Positions 1 through 8,942 of a stretch of 64,000 bases of DNA are shown here, one piece after another. A model generated the notes under the pieces. It was not told where the DNA came from. It ran no database searches and was given only the letters and a program-made list of their open reading frames with translations. The stretch comes from Pseudoalteromonas sp. XMcav2-N (lineage in GTDB: Bacteria; Pseudomonadota; Gammaproteobacteria; Enterobacterales; Alteromonadaceae): positions 205,282 to 269,281 of the forward strand of contig NZ_JAMXSF010000008.1 of the NCBI RefSeq assembly GCF_024124545.1. The letters run 5' to 3'. How positions within the stretch are numbered: the first letter of the stretch is position 1; each line of letters starts with the position of its first letter. The translations under genes and the position numbers were made by a program.

Positions 1-564
1 CATCATCAGTTCCATGGCAGGCACTACGTTATTGATGTTAAGCAACGGCTCACCCATGCCCATCATCACCACGTTAGTGATCGGGCGCTTGGTGCTGTCG
101 CCATCATGCAAGCCAATGTCTTTGGCTACCCGCCACACCTGGCCGATGATCTCGCTGACTTTCAGGTTACGGTTAAAACCCTGCTGGGCTGTTGAGCAAA
201 AAGTACATTCCAGCGCACAGCCAACCTGAGAAGACACACACAAAGTGGCGCGGTCTTTTTCGGGGATCCACACGGTCTCCACTTCTTGTCCGCCATCCAG
301 CACAAGGGCGTACTTGATGGTGCCATCGCTGGCCTGCTGGCGTACCGAGATTTCCGGTGCACGGATCTCACACTCCGCCTGCAACTTAGCGCGTAGCTTT
401 TTATTGATGTTGCTCATATCATCGAAGTTATCGATGCCGAAGTGGTAAATCCATTTCATGACCTGATCGGCGCGAAACGGCTTTTCACCGTATGATGCAA
501 ACAACTCGCGCATCCCCTCGCGATTTAAATCAAGTAAGTTAATTTTTTTCTCAGTCGTAGTCAT
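1..564 (-). CDS. rlmN: 23S rRNA (adenine-2503-C2)-methyltransferase, N-terminal part (gene runs off the window)
   Basis: Radical-SAM enzyme that methylates C2 of A2503 in 23S rRNA and, in many bacteria, A37 of some tRNAs. Only the first 188 residues are present; the C-terminal half lies before position 1. The ATG at 564 opens [12 protein letters not shown], and the reading frame is continuous to the window edge. The 4Fe-4S radical-SAM motif CX3CX2C is visible as C116, C120 and C123 ([11 protein letters not shown]), and the SAM-contacting GMGEPL lies at about residues 169-174. The methyl-accepting C-terminal cysteine is outside the window. Transcribed in the same direction as ndk upstream of it. 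Identity is secure; only completeness is unknown. Confidence 0.96.
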   Translation of the reverse strand, partial: MTTTEKKINLLDLNREGMRELFASYGEKPFRADQVMKWIYHFGIDNFDDMSNINKKLRAKLQAECEIRAPEISVRQQASDGTIKYALVLDGGQEVETVWIPEKDRATLCVSSQVGCALECTFCSTAQQGFNRNLKVSEIIGQVWRVAKDIGLHDGDSTKRPITNVVMMGMGEPLLNINNVVPAMELMM

Positions 565-651
565 GAAACAACCCCAGATCAGATGACGGCCAGTGCAAAT
601 TTAATAAAACGCCGAATTGTACAAAATTTAATCAACGCTTTCAAATCTGAA

Positions 652-697
652 TACTTTGCTAAGCCTGCTGTCTGTCGCATTCAGGCTTAGCAAAGTA
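652..697. repeat. Perfect 16-bp inverted repeat between ndk and rlmN
   Basis: TACTTTGCTAAGCCTG (652-667) is followed after a 14-nt loop by its exact reverse complement (682-697). Neither strand has a T-run directly after the stem, so it is not a classical terminator. It lies upstream of rlmN and just past the ndk terminator. It may be an RNA structure in the rlmN leader or a protein site; function is unknown. Confidence 0.75.
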
Positions 698-710
698 CAT
701 CAGGGACGAA

Positions 711-730
711 AAAAGGGCGCTAAGGCCCTT
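711..730 (-). terminator. Rho-independent terminator of ndk
   Basis: Read on the minus strand, AAGGGCC-TTAGC-GCCCTT forms a GC-rich stem that runs into a T-tract (CCCTTTTTTCG). It lies about 20 bases after the ndk stop codon, as expected for an intrinsic terminator. Confidence 0.8.
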
Positions 731-752
731 CTTTCCTGTCACCGCGCTCGAA

Positions 753-1184
753 TTAACGAGTACGTGCGCACAGCTCTTCTTCAGTGAAGAAGTAAGCGAT
801 TTCACGTGCAGCAGACTCTGGAGCGTCTGAACCGTGTACCGCGTTTTCGTCGATGCTGTCAGCGTAGTCAGCACGTAGCGTACCCGCTAGCGCTTCAGCT
901 GGGTTAGTTGCACCCATGATTTCACGGTTTTTACGGATTGCATCTTCACCTTCAAGAACCTGAACCATTACCGGGCCAGATGTCATGAACTCAACCAAAG
1001 CACCGAAGAAAGGACGCTCTTTGTGCTCTGCGTAGAAACCTTCCGCTTTCTCTTGAGAAAGGTGGATCATTTTAGCTGCAACGATCTTCAGACCAGCAGA
1101 CTCGAAACGGTTGTAGATTGCACCGATGTGGTTTTTAGCGACCGCATCAGGCTTAACGATTGAAAAAGTACGCTCTAAAGCCAT
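753..1184 (-). CDS. ndk: Nucleoside diphosphate kinase
   Basis: Transfers the gamma phosphate of ATP to nucleoside diphosphates through a phosphohistidine intermediate, keeping NTP and dNTP pools balanced in the cytoplasm. The 143 residues match the usual NDK length. The start [15 protein letters not shown] is the family N-terminus, and the active-site histidine is H117 in the conserved [13 protein letters not shown] stretch. A GGAG ribosome binding site precedes the ATG at 1184. A minus-strand -10 element lies upstream and an intrinsic terminator downstream, so it is probably monocistronic. Very secure assignment. Confidence 0.98.
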   Translation of the reverse strand: MALERTFSIVKPDAVAKNHIGAIYNRFESAGLKIVAAKMIHLSQEKAEGFYAEHKERPFFGALVEFMTSGPVMVQVLEGEDAIRKNREIMGATNPAEALAGTLRADYADSIDENAVHGSDAPESAAREIAYFFTEEELCARTR

Positions 1185-1228
1185 CTTTTTTGCTCCAAAA
1201 TGAAATTAATGAATTTATACGGGCGCGA

Positions 1229-1234
1229 ATTATA
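1229..1234 (-). promoter_or_regulatory. Probable -10 box of the ndk promoter
   Basis: On the minus strand a consensus TATAAT occurs about 45 bases upstream of the ndk start, in an otherwise AT-rich leader. A second TATAAAT lies nearer the gene. No good -35 hexamer is visible at 16-18 bp spacing, so the exact promoter is uncertain. The rest of the 1185-1499 gap shows no gene. Confidence 0.45.
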
Positions 1235-1499
1235 CGCGTTTTAGATGTAAAAACCTACTATTTCCGTCCCGTGATGATTTTGTGTGAAACGCAACCTGCC
1301 ATTACAGCATCTGATTCAGCTATCCCGCAGATCCGGGAAAACCTGATCCAGGTCAAATCATTCTGATAAACCTTGCCCTATACTGCGCCGCTTTTTGATT
1401 TAACCCAATCGTCCGGCCCACTGCGATGCGAGGCGCACAGGCGATTGATTTACCCCAACAGCTGACCCGTAATCAGTTCAATGTATGAGGTTTTTTGAG

Positions 1500-2858
1500 A
1501 TGTTTGTACCTGAGCTCCTTTCACCCGCCGGTAGTTTAAAGAATATGCGTTACGCTTTTGCGTACGGTGCCGATGCCGTGTACGCCGGCCAACCGCGCTA
1601 CAGCCTGCGCGTGCGCAACAATGAATTCGACCTGGCCAACCTCGAAATTGGCATTAACGAAGCCCACCAGCAAAATAAAAAGCTGTATGTGGTCTCTAAC
1701 ATTGCGCCGCACAACGGCAAGGTCAAAACTTACCTGCGCGATATTGAGCCGGTTATTACCATGCAACCGGACGCGCTGATCATGTCCGACCCGGGCCTAA
1801 TCATGCTGGTACGTGAAAAGTGGCCCGATATGCCCATTCACCTGTCCGTTCAGGCCAACGCCGTCAACTATGCCGCCGTACAATTCTGGGCAAAACAGGG
1901 GATCGAGCGGGTGATCCTGTCGCGGGAGCTGTCGCTGGAAGAAATTGCCGAGATCCGCACTTTGTGCCCGGATACCGAGCTGGAAGTGTTCGTGCATGGT
2001 GCGCTGTGTATGGCCTACTCAGGGCGCTGTCTGCTCTCTGGCTACATCAATAAGCGCGACCCGAACCAGGGCACCTGTACCAATGCCTGTCGCTGGAGCT
2101 ACGACGTTAAGCCGGGAGAAGAAAATGCCACAGGCGATGTGGTGCACAAAATTGACCCGCAACAGGTGATCCCAACGCTCGGCGACGGACAACCGACCGA
2201 TCAGGTGTTTATGCTTGAAGAACAAGGCCGCCCGGGTGAGTATATGCCGGCCTTTGAAGATGAGCATGGCACTTACATTATGAATTCCAAAGACCTGCGT
2301 GCCGTACAATACGTGGATCAGATAACCAAAATGGGCGTGCACAGCCTGAAAATTGAAGGCCGGACTAAGTCTTTTTACTATGTTGCCAGAACCGCGCAGG
2401 TTTATCGCCGTGCTATTGACGATGCCGTCGCCGGTAAACCGTTCGACCCGTCACTGATGCGAACGCTGGAAAATCTGGCGCACCGAGGCTACACCGAAGG
2501 CTTCCTCAAGCGCCATGCCCATCAGGAATACCAGAACTACGACTATGGCCACTCAGTGTCTGATCAGCAGCAGTTTGTTGGCGAGATCCTGGGACGCCAC
2601 GACAATGGTTTGGTGGAAATTGACGTTAAAAACAAGTTCTGTACTGGTCACAGCCTGGAGCTGATGACCCCACAGGGCAATATCAGCTTTACCCTTGAGC
2701 ACATGGAAAACAAAAAAGGCGAGCAGATCAGCGATGCAAAGGGCTCGGGCCATATTGTGAAGATCCCACTGCCCGAAGACATTGACCTGAGCCACGCTAT
2801 TTTGATGCGTAACCTGGGTGCACAGGAAGACACCCGTAATCCGTTTAAAAAAGCCTGA
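1500..2858 (+). CDS. trhP: tRNA 5-hydroxyuridine synthase, peptidase U32 family (YegQ/TrhP)
   Basis: Member of the U32 family. E. coli YegQ/TrhP is needed for prephenate-dependent hydroxylation of U34 in tRNA to ho5U. The 452 residues align along their length with what I recall of E. coli YegQ, including the start MFVPELLSPAGSLKNMRYAF, the U32 signature around EVFVHGALCMAYSGRCLLSG, and Cys residues expected to bind an Fe-S cluster (QGTCTNACRW). I chose the ATG at 1500 rather than 1485: the family starts MF(K/V)PELLSPAG, and a GAGG lies about 10 bases before it. The adjacent small ferredoxin gene is commonly found beside yegQ-type genes and may supply electrons. Confidence 0.93.
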   Translation: MFVPELLSPAGSLKNMRYAFAYGADAVYAGQPRYSLRVRNNEFDLANLEIGINEAHQQNKKLYVVSNIAPHNGKVKTYLRDIEPVITMQPDALIMSDPGLIMLVREKWPDMPIHLSVQANAVNYAAVQFWAKQGIERVILSRELSLEEIAEIRTLCPDTELEVFVHGALCMAYSGRCLLSGYINKRDPNQGTCTNACRWSYDVKPGEENATGDVVHKIDPQQVIPTLGDGQPTDQVFMLEEQGRPGEYMPAFEDEHGTYIMNSKDLRAVQYVDQITKMGVHSLKIEGRTKSFYYVARTAQVYRRAIDDAVAGKPFDPSLMRTLENLAHRGYTEGFLKRHAHQEYQNYDYGHSVSDQQQFVGEILGRHDNGLVEIDVKNKFCTGHSLELMTPQGNISFTLEHMENKKGEQISDAKGSGHIVKIPLPEDIDLSHAILMRNLGAQEDTRNPFKKA

Positions 2859-2882
2859 ACCGGCCAGAGCGGAGCTTAAACC

Positions 2883-3134
2883 ATGGCGTTACTGATCAAC
2901 AGTAAATGTATTAACTGCGATATGTGCGACCCGGAATGCCCCAACCAGGCAATCTATATGGGTGAGAAAATCTATGAGATAGACCCGGATAAATGCACAG
3001 AATGTGTCGGACACTACGACCAGCCGACCTGTGTCAGTGTCTGTCCGATTGACTGTATTAAACCGGACCCTGCACACCGCGAGAGCCTGGATACGCTGGC
3101 CGAAAAGTTTCTCAAACTCACAGGCCAAAGCTAG
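2883..3134 (+). CDS. yfhL: YfhL-family 2[4Fe-4S] ferredoxin
   Basis: Small cytoplasmic electron carrier of 83 residues. The first cluster motif is C9, C12, C15 and C19. The second has the insertion typical of this group: C38, C41, then C50, C54 and C58 (CX2CX8CX3CX3C). It starts 24 bases after the trhP stop with a GGAG ribosome binding site, and a terminator follows, so trhP and this gene form a two-gene operon. E. coli YfhL is linked to tRNA ho5U formation with YegQ, which fits this neighbourhood. A generic Alvin-type ferredoxin role is the alternative. Confidence 0.9.
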   Translation: MALLINSKCINCDMCDPECPNQAIYMGEKIYEIDPDKCTECVGHYDQPTCVSVCPIDCIKPDPAHRESLDTLAEKFLKLTGQS

Positions 3135-3143
3135 TCTCTGTTT

Positions 3144-3166
3144 AAAGCGCCCACGGGCGCTTTTTC
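3144..3166 (+). terminator. Rho-independent terminator after the ferredoxin gene
   Basis: AAAGCGCC-CAC-GGGCGCTTT forms a stem followed by TTTTCTTTTT, ten bases after the stop codon at 3134. It closes the trhP-ferredoxin operon. Confidence 0.88.
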
Positions 3167-3308
3167 TTTTTATTATTATTCTGATACCAGCCCAGCAAAG
3201 TAAATCCAGACTCAGCCCCTCAACGCATCATTTCCTTGTAAACCTGCACACTGTTCGATTGCAAAACCCATAGGCTGTGCCAGACTTGTTAAGGCGGCTA
3301 AATTTTGA

Positions 3309-3983
3309 ACAGGGAGTCTCTATGCCTATGAAGCACTAGTCAGAGGCACACAGGGGCAGTCGGCAGGGCAAGTACTCGCTCAGGTCACAGAAGACAGCAA
3401 ATATTATTTCGACCAGTTGTGCCGTACTACTGCCATTGAGATGATGGCTGGTCTCAGCGACTCAGCCAAGCTCTCCATCAACTTTTTACCCAACGCCATT
3501 TATGACCCCCAAACCTGCTTGCGCAAAACCCTCGAAGCCGCCGATAATTTCAACCTGGCAAAGGAACGTATTATTTTTGAGGTCTCTGAACAGAGAACAC
3601 CTCACTGACCATGAAAAGCTCATCGATATCGCCAATACGTATAACAAAAACGGCTTCAAGGTTGCATTGGACGATTTTGGCGCAGGCTATGCGGCATTGA
3701 AGTACTGCACCGCTTTCAGCCCAATATCATCAAGCTCGATATTTCACTGGTTAGCGGCATTGCAAAGGACCCGGTCAAACAAGCCATCGTGGATGGCATA
3801 TGCCTGATGGCTCGCCGACTAAATATCGACCTGGTGGTCGAAGGCGTCGAAACTCTGGCGGACTACCAGTGCCTGTGCGATTTAGGGGTGTATCTGATGC
3901 AGGGCTATTTATTCGCCAAACCCGTGATTGCAACTTTGCCGACCCCCAGCTTTCCCACGGAGCTAGCAGAGCACGCCGAGTAA
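3309..3983 (+). pseudogene. Broken EAL-domain (cyclic-di-GMP phosphodiesterase) gene
   Basis: Remains of an EAL phosphodiesterase that would hydrolyse cyclic di-GMP. In three frames one reads YEALVRGTQGQS, ERIIFEVSEQ, VALDDFGAGYAALK, IIKLDISLV and VVEGVETLADYQCL...YLMQGYLFAKP, in the correct order and spacing for an EAL domain. The frame is lost near 3593, where an extra A follows GAACAG (HLTDHEKL continues in another frame). It is lost again near 3697, between AALK and LHRFQPN. The 5' end is also missing: an in-frame TGA at 3306 precedes the first conserved block and no start codon with a ribosome site is seen. Motif residues are preserved, so decay is recent or partly a sequencing artefact. 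About 10 bases separate it from the next broken gene. Confidence 0.82.
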
Positions 3984-3992
3984 GGACCCCCC

Positions 3993-5338
3993 ATGGAATC
4001 CAACAGTTTTGAGTCATTTTTTCATGATGCCTATATGCCACACGGGCACTGTTATTTATGGCAACCCCACCTGCTGTGGGGCAATGTTATTTCGGATTTA
4101 CTCATTGCCACCGCTTACTTCTCTATCCCCATTGCCATTATGATATTTGCCAAAAACGGCCTGATGTTGGCGGACACTGGCTGTTTGTGTTGTTTTCAAG
4201 CTTTATCTTGCTGTGTGGACTGACTCATTTGGTAGGGATTTACACAGTCTGGCAAGGTGCCTATGGCTTGCATGCTCTGGCCAAAATGGCCACCGCTCTG
4301 GTCTCTATCACCACAGCGGTGTACATGTTCCGCCTTATTCCCAGCGCCATTGCCATTCCCACCCCAAATCAATTTCAGGGGGTGTCCCGCAAGCTCGACA
4401 AGGTCACACAAGAAAAACATCAGCTGGACTCAAAACTGGCTGAGCATGAGTTAACCCACTTTATTCTCAACAGCCTGCCTGCCAGTATCGTGGTTCTCGA
4501 TGAAACCTTTAAAATCACTCAGTGTAACCCGCACTTTCTTAAGGCCTTAGATCTTTGTGACACCCAACTCAATAGTCAGCCTCTGAGCGAGTGGATTGAA
4601 TTTAGCGACCCCTTTACCACCATAGATACGCTGGCCCATAAGCTGAGCAATGCAGAATCAGCGGAGCTGTCAACTTTATGCCATGTTACGACACAAGCTA
4701 AGTCCACCATTCCAATGGAAATGAAGCTGGTTAAGGCCCAGTTTGAAGGACAAAGTGTGGTGCTAGCGCTGTTTAATAACCTGAGCACGCTTAAAAACAC
4801 CGAACGAGCACTCAAAGAGTCTGATAAAAAAATGCGCCGGGCCATCAATGCCACCGCTGATGGCATCTGGGAGTGGAATGTTGTCACTGGTGAGGTCAGT
4901 TACTCGCCTCGCCTGATGGCAATGATAGGCAAAGCCAATATAGAGCATCCTGGCTATGAGGACTGGTTTGAACATATTCACCCTGAGCACCGCCAGCTGC
5001 TTGCGTCTAAACTCAAAATGTACAAACGCAGCTCAGATTTTGTGGCGCGCTATGGCGGCGATGAATTTGTGGTGATTGCCCCCAACATAGACAACCCGGG
5101 CCAGCTGGAACTATTTACCCGTTACAAGCATAACCTGCTGACCGACAATTACTGCCTGCAAGATCAGCAAGGCAATATGCGCGAAGTCACACTGGATCTC
5201 AGTATCGGTGCCGTGCTGTTTCCGGATCATGGTGATGGACCAACTGAATTATTGAGTTGTGCAGATAAAACTATGTACCAGGCCAAAACTCAGTCATTGC
5301 CCTTTCTGTTGGCCGAGCCAAAGCGTAACTCAGCGTAA
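3993..5338 (+). pseudogene. Broken sensor: ethylene-receptor-like membrane domain + PAS + truncated GGDEF
   Basis: Starts at 3993 (AAGGA ribosome site) with a three-helix membrane domain like bacterial ethylene-receptor-type sensors: YMPHGHCYLWQPHLLW, ISDLLIATAYFSIPIAIM, then LFVLFSSFILLCGLTHLVGIYT. The conserved Asp, Cys and His of such copper-binding domains are present. The frame shifts near 4150 at a run of five A, where six would restore KKRPDVGGHW. After a PAS domain (GIWEWNVVTGEVSYS) the protein jumps from HPEHRQLLASKLKMY straight to SSDFVARYGGDEFVVI. The first half of the GGDEF domain (DxLTGLPNR and the Mg-binding Asp) and the PAS end are therefore deleted, roughly 130 residues. Even if the frameshift were an error, the diguanylate cyclase would be inactive. 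Confidence 0.83.
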
Positions 5339-5344
5339 TCTCAG

Positions 5345-5372
5345 GGCCTGATGGCCAGTGCCCCATCAGGCC
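5345..5372. terminator. Hairpin after the broken GGDEF gene, possible terminator
   Basis: GGCCTGATGG and CCATCAGGCC form a perfect 10-bp stem with an 8-nt loop, seven bases after the stop at 5338. The following bases (TGTCTGC) are a poor T-tract, so termination may be weak. The rest of the gap to 5612 is AT-rich and shows no gene. Confidence 0.5.
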
Positions 5373-5612
5373 TGTCTGCAATCATATTACTGTACTTATT
5401 AGCCCTTCTGAAACACCAGACGTTCGCCCGGTTTAAACCCGGTTCAACGTCCTTTGTTGTGATACCAGTCGTCAGCCTAATTGCAAACTAAAATGAAACA
5501 AAAATGTAAACATTAAGAAACAAAAACAAATTACAGAGTAAAAACTCAAATTATACATTTATTCAACAAAAGGATATACCTGATCATGAACTCACCTTAA
5601 TGAGGATACAAC

Positions 5613-6785
5613 ATGAAAACACTACACTACGCCGCGCTGGCACTAGGGCTCAGCGGCACGCAGATACATGCACAGGGCCAGCACCATGATGCCGCGGCTT
5701 ATCAGCTACCTGAAGATACACTGACGCAACATGCGATTTCTCTGCTGCTCAACATTGACCCACAACACTTTCTGTTCAGTAACCCACTACAACAAACAGA
5801 CTGGGAATCCCTGCTTGCAAGTCATGCTGCCCACCTGTTACCTCAGCTTGAAACCCTGCTGCACTGGGCTGGCCATGCCAGCATTAACCCTAAGCTGTTA
5901 TTAGCGCTGATGGAACAACAGAGTCAGCTACTCACCGCGCCCTCAGCCAAAGCGTTCGAACAGCCATTTGGCTCGCTGGTGTCACAATCAGGATTTTCGG
6001 CGCAACTGGCAGCAATCACCACAGCCCTGTCGCAACGCTATTACGCTTTTGAACAGCAGCAGGGTCAGCAGTCAGACGTGTTACATCACACACTCAGCCA
6101 TGCCCGCTCAGTCAGCCCGGCAACGTTTGCCCTGCACACACTACTGGGCGATCAAGGTAACGTTGCCAAAGTAGCCAGACACTTCCAGCAGCTGTTCGGC
6201 GATGCTCTCCTTAACCCACAAGCACACTTACAGACCTCCAATACAGAGTCCGTGACGATTAAGAACAATTTTTATCTTAACTTTCCCTGGCCCTCTGGCT
6301 ATGCCTGGTACAGTGGTGGCGCACACTCTAATACCGGCTCTGGTTACCCCTATTCATCGCTGGACTTTAATAACAACTCAGGCGGTTGGGGGTCGAATAC
6401 GCCCTGGGTCCAGGCAGCCCACGGCGGAACCGTAACCCGCTACTCACGCTGTAATATCCGCGTTACACATCCCAGCGGTTACGCTACTCAGTATTATCAT
6501 ATGGACGCCTTGCAATATCAGACAGGGGACGTGATTGATGCAGGTGCCTGGCTGGGTCGCTATGCCAATGACTACAACACAGCGCTGTGTCAGGGTGGCC
6601 AATCCAGTGGGCCACACCTGCATTTTTCATTGCTTTATAATGGTCGTTTCGTGTCTCTTCACAATACTTATATCAGCGGCTACCGGGTGGATGTGGGTAA
6701 CTATAATTACGACGACAACTGCAATCGCTTTTACTTTGAACGCAATGGCTATCGCACCTGTGCATGGCGAGCTCTCTACCGATAA
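5613..6785 (+). CDS. lasA: LasA-like secreted M23 metallopeptidase (beta-lytic/staphylolytic type)
   Basis: Secreted zinc endopeptidase that in Pseudomonas aeruginosa cuts glycine bridges of staphylococcal peptidoglycan and nicks elastin. The 390 residues comprise a signal peptide (about 1-20, ending IHAQG), a propeptide to about 215, and the M23A catalytic domain. Zinc ligands H238, D251 and H337 and catalytic H296 and H335 are all present (HSNTGSGYPYSSLDF, YYHMD, GPHLHFSLLYNG). Each is exactly 215 residues later than the corresponding mature LasA residue (H23, D36, H122, H81, H120). Paired cysteines (RCNIRV, ALCQGG, DDNCNRF, RTCAWR) suggest two disulfides. Monocistronic, with a long AT-rich leader. 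It is probably a type II secretion substrate that acts on other bacteria. Confidence 0.93.
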   Translation: MKTLHYAALALGLSGTQIHAQGQHHDAAAYQLPEDTLTQHAISLLLNIDPQHFLFSNPLQQTDWESLLASHAAHLLPQLETLLHWAGHASINPKLLLALMEQQSQLLTAPSAKAFEQPFGSLVSQSGFSAQLAAITTALSQRYYAFEQQQGQQSDVLHHTLSHARSVSPATFALHTLLGDQGNVAKVARHFQQLFGDALLNPQAHLQTSNTESVTIKNNFYLNFPWPSGYAWYSGGAHSNTGSGYPYSSLDFNNNSGGWGSNTPWVQAAHGGTVTRYSRCNIRVTHPSGYATQYYHMDALQYQTGDVIDAGAWLGRYANDYNTALCQGGQSSGPHLHFSLLYNGRFVSLHNTYISGYRVDVGNYNYDDNCNRFYFERNGYRTCAWRALYR

Positions 6786-6800
6786 ATATCCTACCAACCG

Positions 6801-6829
6801 AGGTGGTCAGGCCAGCAACCTGGCCACCT
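6801..6829. terminator. Hairpin downstream of the LasA-like gene
   Basis: AGGTGGTCAGG pairs with CCTGGCCACCT around a 7-nt loop (11 pairs, one G-U), starting 16 bases after the stop codon. There is no T-run, so it may be a 3'-end stabilising or weak terminator structure. Confidence 0.5.
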
Positions 6830-7043
6830 GCTTACGACTCCCCTGTGAGTAACAGCTAATGCAGCAGGTCCAGCTCTTACGCACTACCTGACCAATTCTC
6901 CGTCACCTTACCTGCGATCAGGTGGAATGTTCCAATACAAGATACGGCTCCGGTCAGTTCCAAAAATTGAAAATAAGTACTAAACATCCTGTAAAAAATA
7001 TGTATATTTAAGTTAATGGAACAACAAAAGGACAGTCGAGAAA

Positions 7044-7742
7044 ATGATGTATTCAGACAACCAAACGCGTGGTGCTCTGTTCGTCCTGACAGACCAAAAG
7101 ACCAACACGCTAAGTCAGGATTTCCTCATGTTTGTCAAAATGCTTGAGGCTTGCGGTAACAATATCAAGGTCGATACCCGCCTGCCCGTCACTGAGCAAC
7201 GATCACAATACCAGCTGTTTCTGGTCGATGTCAGTCATCGCGAATGTCGCGATTTACTCAGCGCACAGCTCAGGGCGTTGGCACAACATCACAGCGTCTT
7301 GTTATTCAATGCCTGCCCGGATACTCTGAACGAACAAACCGCCCTACTCGCCAATGTTAAAGGTGTACTCTATCAGGGCGCTTCTCCCGAAAGTCAGTTT
7401 AAGGGCATCCAGCGCGTACTCGGTGGTGAACTCTGGTTCGGCAGAGGCGCGATTTCACTGGCATTCAGCGCTCTGATGCAGCGCCTGCCGCAAACTTTGC
7501 CAGCACTGTCGGACGAGCAGCGTGATATTACCCTGGCCTCGCTCACCAAACGCGAAAAATCCGTGATCCGGCTACTGGCCGATGGTGCCAAAAACGACGA
7601 CATTGCCGACTCTCTGAATATCAGCAGTCACACTGTTAAAACCCACATATACAGCGCGTTTAAAAAGACCAACTCACGCAACCGAATTGAGCTGGCCAAC
7701 TGGGCCCAGCAACATATTCCATTTGGCGGGCTGGCCAATTAA
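7044..7742 (+). CDS. csgD: CsgD-like LuxR-family transcription regulator of curli
   Basis: Probable master activator of the curli genes it faces. The 232 residues comprise an N-terminal pseudo-receiver region (FVLTDQKTNTLSQDFLMFVKML) and a C-terminal LuxR-type helix-turn-helix (LTKREKSVIRLLADGAKNDDIA, then ISSHTVKTHIYSAFKKTNSRN). As in E. coli CsgD, the receiver lacks the usual acidic pocket and a clear phosphoacceptor, so phosphorylation control is unlikely. The ATG at 7044 is followed at once by another ATG at 7047, either of which could start. Its last 4 bases overlap the csgG stop on the other strand, an arrangement that ties it physically to the curli operon. Confidence 0.87.
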   Translation: MMYSDNQTRGALFVLTDQKTNTLSQDFLMFVKMLEACGNNIKVDTRLPVTEQRSQYQLFLVDVSHRECRDLLSAQLRALAQHHSVLLFNACPDTLNEQTALLANVKGVLYQGASPESQFKGIQRVLGGELWFGRGAISLAFSALMQRLPQTLPALSDEQRDITLASLTKREKSVIRLLADGAKNDDIADSLNISSHTVKTHIYSAFKKTNSRNRIELANWAQQHIPFGGLAN

Positions 7743-8524
7743 CCAGCCTGCGGCTGTGTGGATTTTGCCGCCCAGACCCCTTTTTCGAGGCCCTGATGGA
7801 CCAGCAACGTCAGGGCTTTTTCTATCGCCTGGGTAACACATATGTGCATAGGCTCATTTTCACTGTATCCGGCTTCTGCCTCTGCGAGCCGTTTATAACT
7901 CACGTAGCGGAAAAACCCCGCACGCATTTCTTTAGACAATACTTTTTTACTGGTGGCGACCGACAATAAGACTTGTCCGGTACGAACATCGACCGCGCGC
8001 AGATAAATACTGATGGTGTCCTCACGGTACAATTCGGAGGCGCCAATACCGAAGTATTCCATTCCCATCCCACCCGTTTTTATATTGGCGTCGTAGCTGA
8101 TGATCCCCCCTTCAAAGATCAGCTTGGCGTGGGTTAACGGCGGCAGACTGTTGGCGTTATCTTTATCCTGCATCGCGGCCCGGGTGATCTTACGCTCGGT
8201 CAGCAGGTTTTGCAGTCCCTCACGCTCAATAGGAATAAACCAGTCGGTTTCGTGCAGCGCCTGCATCAGGATCGAGTTGGCTCCCTGGGTCACCGCCGTC
8301 GAAAACGAACTGACATTTTCCTGAGGCTTATATTGCCCTGTTTGGTCACGAAACGAATACACAGAAACCGGGATAGGTCCGCGCGGCGCTGGCAATGCCT
8401 TCAATTCACTGAACACCTCAGTGGCTGCCAGCGGCTCGGCCTTTACTGTGGGCGGAGGCAGTACGGGCAGAGCGCTACAGGCGCTCAGCAGTAATATCAC
8501 ACAGGTAATACTCAAATACTTCAT
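7739..8524 (-). CDS. csgG: Curli secretion channel lipoprotein CsgG
   Basis: Outer-membrane lipoprotein that forms the nonameric pore exporting curlin subunits. The 261 residues begin with a lipoprotein signal, lipobox LLSAC with C16 as the lipidated residue. The family core is clear: VSVYSFRDQTGQYKPQ, SILMQALHETDWFIPIERE, GLQNLLTERKITRA and RAVDVRTGQVLLSVATSKKV. Its start codon overlaps the csgF stop by one base, so the genes are translationally coupled (csgE-csgF-csgG). It ends by overlapping csgD by 4 bases. Confidence 0.95.
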   Translation of the reverse strand: MKYLSITCVILLLSACSALPVLPPPTVKAEPLAATEVFSELKALPAPRGPIPVSVYSFRDQTGQYKPQENVSSFSTAVTQGANSILMQALHETDWFIPIEREGLQNLLTERKITRAAMQDKDNANSLPPLTHAKLIFEGGIISYDANIKTGGMGMEYFGIGASELYREDTISIYLRAVDVRTGQVLLSVATSKKVLSKEMRAGFFRYVSYKRLAEAEAGYSENEPMHICVTQAIEKALTLLVHQGLEKGVWAAKSTQPQAG

Positions 8525-8940
8525 TAACCAAACCTCGGTACTTCCAGCGTCGTAATATCTCCCGTAAGGGTGTTTGTGATCTGCACCGTAATGGAATCCG
8601 GTGTGCTGGTGATCACCTGTATTTCGTAATCACCACTCATAAAGGTCGAGTCTTTATCAAAAATACTGTCCTCGACCTCATCGCCAAATGCGGTGGATGT
8701 GATTTCCCGCACCATGCGATTCAGGTAGGTCCGCTCCAGCGATTCCTGAAAGCGGTCGCCGTAGGACTTTTCAATCACAGGTGCGCGATGCTTATTTTGT
8801 GCCTGTGCTTTGTTTAGCAGCATATTGGCATTGAGAGGGTTACCGCCAAATGACGGATTAATGGGCTTGTAAACCAATTCAGTGGCATGCAGTGACAAAC
8901 TGCATAACGCCCCAAAGCAGCATATTATTGTTGTTTTCAT
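8524..8940 (-). CDS. csgF: Curli assembly protein CsgF
   Basis: Surface-exposed cap of the CsgG channel; in E. coli it couples secretion to nucleation of fibres by CsgB. 138 residues with a signal peptide (cleavage near LHATE), then the family N-terminal motif ELVYKPINPSFGGNPLNANM, which inserts into the CsgG pore. I used the ATG at 8940; a GTG three codons earlier is also in frame, but GGTGG lies well placed before the ATG. It follows csgE by 2 bases and overlaps csgG by one base. Confidence 0.93.
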   Translation of the reverse strand: MKTTIICCFGALCSLSLHATELVYKPINPSFGGNPLNANMLLNKAQAQNKHRAPVIEKSYGDRFQESLERTYLNRMVREITSTAFGDEVEDSIFDKDSTFMSGDYEIQVITSTPDSITVQITNTLTGDITTLEVPRFG

Positions 8941-8942
8941 TG

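Noticed and set aside
3993..5338. Two separate intact genes at this locus
   Set aside because: The two frames are consecutive parts of one ethylene-receptor-like membrane domain, so a frameshift explains them better.
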